Positions 15,720 through 16,418 of a stretch of DNA of 16,418 bases are shown one piece after another; within the stretch, counting starts at the first letter, position 1; each line of letters starts with the position of its first letter. The DNA is from Aalborg-AAW-1 sp964458335 (GTDB lineage Bacteria; Patescibacteriota; Gracilibacteria; Absconditabacterales; Absconditicoccaceae). The DNA lies in assembly GCA_964458335.1 (NCBI GenBank), contig CAYWIJ010000020.1, positions 1 through 16,418 of the forward strand, in the 5' to 3' direction. The notes beneath the pieces are model-generated. The model was not told where the DNA came from and did not search any database. It saw only the letters and a program-made list of their open reading frames with translations. The translations under genes were made by a program, and so were the position numbers.

Positions 15720-16418
15720 ATGATATCGTCAAAACTTAATTACAAGGTACAAGCTCAATTAGGACAAGCTAGAGCAGGTACTATTTCTCTCAATGGGATA
15801 GAAGTAAAAACACCTATATTTATGCCTGTAGGAACAAAAGCAACAATCAAGGGAATCTTCCTAGATATGATTCGTAATCCTGATTATCTCTGAGAGCTAG
15901 AACCTATTAATCTCATGTTATCCAATACTTTTCATCTCTCTCTTCGTCCTGGAGAAGATCTTATACAAGAAGCTGGAGGGGTACAAAAATTTATGAACTG
16001 GCCCGGATTAGTATTAACAGATAGTGGTGGTTTTCAAGTGTTTTCACTGTGATTAAATAAAGCATGAACACTTGCTATGTGAAAAAAATGACCTATTGTT
16101 TCACTAAAAGAAGATGGTATAAAATTTAAGTCTCCAATTGATGGATCGAGACATTTTATGTCACCAGAAGATTGTGTTGATATTCAGTCTAAACTTGGTT
16201 CTGATATTATGATGATGCTTGATGTCTGTTCTCCCTGAGGGTCTGATGATCGTACATATAGAAAACATATGGATATGACACATCGTTGGGCAAAGAGACA
16301 GTTTGATCATTATTCACAAAAATCTCAGGATGTTCGTGGTGTTTTATTTCCTATCGTGCAAGGTGGATGATTACCTCAGTTACCCTGTCGTCGGCTTTGT
16401 TTTGCCTGCGGAACATCA
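15720..16418 (+). CDS. tgt: tRNA-guanine transglycosylase, N-terminal part (partial)
   Basis: 233 codons are present and the frame runs off the right edge. Tgt swaps guanine 34 of GUN-anticodon tRNAs for preQ1 on the way to queuosine. Visible motifs: ARAGTI, TPIFMPVGTKATIKG, LSNTFHL.LRPGED, W.GLVLTDSGGFQVFSL (catalytic D101), IDGSRHFMSPE, LGSDIMMMLDVC (D168) and FPIVQGG (210-216). Several invariant glycines are TGA. The start at 15720 is chosen because the N-terminus then matches the family and it follows the promoter. The last about 12 residues (CRRLCFACGT) do not resemble the family, where an Arg-x-x-Ser helix is expected after VQGG; see findings. The nucleophile Asp region lies beyond the window. 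Confidence 0.9.
16383..16418. other. Compositionally deviant end of the window
   Basis: The last 36 bases are about 56% G+C (20 of 36), well above the surrounding low-GC sequence, and break the Tgt homology in all three plus frames. This looks like a contig-end chimera or misassembly rather than biology, though a true insertion cannot be excluded. Confidence 0.4.

Noticed and set aside
15600..15893. tgt start at 15600
   Set aside because: It would overlap the divergent 149-residue gene, start upstream of the tgt promoter and add a hydrophobic tail not found in Tgt. ATG 15720 fits the family.
1..16418. CRISPR array, insertion sequence or tRNA gene
   Set aside because: No regularly spaced repeats, transposase frames with terminal repeats, or tRNA cloverleaf/GGTTCRA patterns were seen on reading both strands; short divergent tRNAs could still be missed by eye.

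Overview
The window reads as a low-GC, gene-dense fragment of a Candidate Phyla Radiation bacterium of the Absconditabacteria (SR1) / Gracilibacteria type. The decisive evidence is the genetic code. TGA falls in frame throughout every long gene, repeatedly at invariant glycines: the HKAGTPTMGG, LAGG and FMGDSG motifs of MraY, both Walker A loops of UvrA, and the tRNA-guanine transglycosylase. UGA is therefore read as glycine (code 25), and only TAA and TAG stop translation. A standard-code reading breaks every gene into pieces, so all coordinates here use code 25. No start codon has a convincing Shine-Dalgarno sequence.

Layout. 1-172: the 3' end of a plus-strand gene with an SLH-like C-terminus, converging through a bidirectional terminator on the next gene. 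170-3094 (-): a 974-residue secreted surface protein with an SLH-like N-terminus, three thrombospondin type-3 (calcium-binding) regions and PKD/Ig-like domains. 3183-4488 (-): a two-gene envelope operon, a small membrane-anchored protein followed by a membrane-anchored DsbA-like thiol oxidoreductase; the two share a membrane-proximal motif. 4595-7564 (-): one uninterrupted frame encoding two O-antigen ligase/polymerase (Wzy/WaaL-like) modules in tandem. 7675-10665 (-): uvrA, whose first zinc site has lost half of its cysteines. 10665-11039: an intergenic stretch on whose plus strand lies a hairpin-rich, terminator-ended segment, possibly an unrecognised RNA. 11039-12472 (-): two membrane proteins built from VirB2/TrbC-like two-helix hairpins, one copy in the first gene of the operon and three in the second.

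From 12472 the layout becomes divergent. A 19-bp palindrome holds the -35 boxes of back-to-back promoters. To the right run mraY (lipid I synthesis) and, 7 bp later, a PilX-like pilin-class protein with a calcium-loop motif. Two small minus-strand genes follow, a hypothetical protein of 82 residues and one of 149 residues with a faint AMMECR1-like look. The window ends in the 5' part of tgt, on the plus strand from another divergent promoter pair; its last roughly 36 bases do not fit the gene.

Apart from uvrA and tgt, the content concerns the cell envelope: peptidoglycan precursor, surface polysaccharide assembly, disulfide chemistry, calcium-binding surface proteins and pilus/secretion-like membrane proteins. 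This suits an episymbiotic lifestyle, which is an inference from gene content only.
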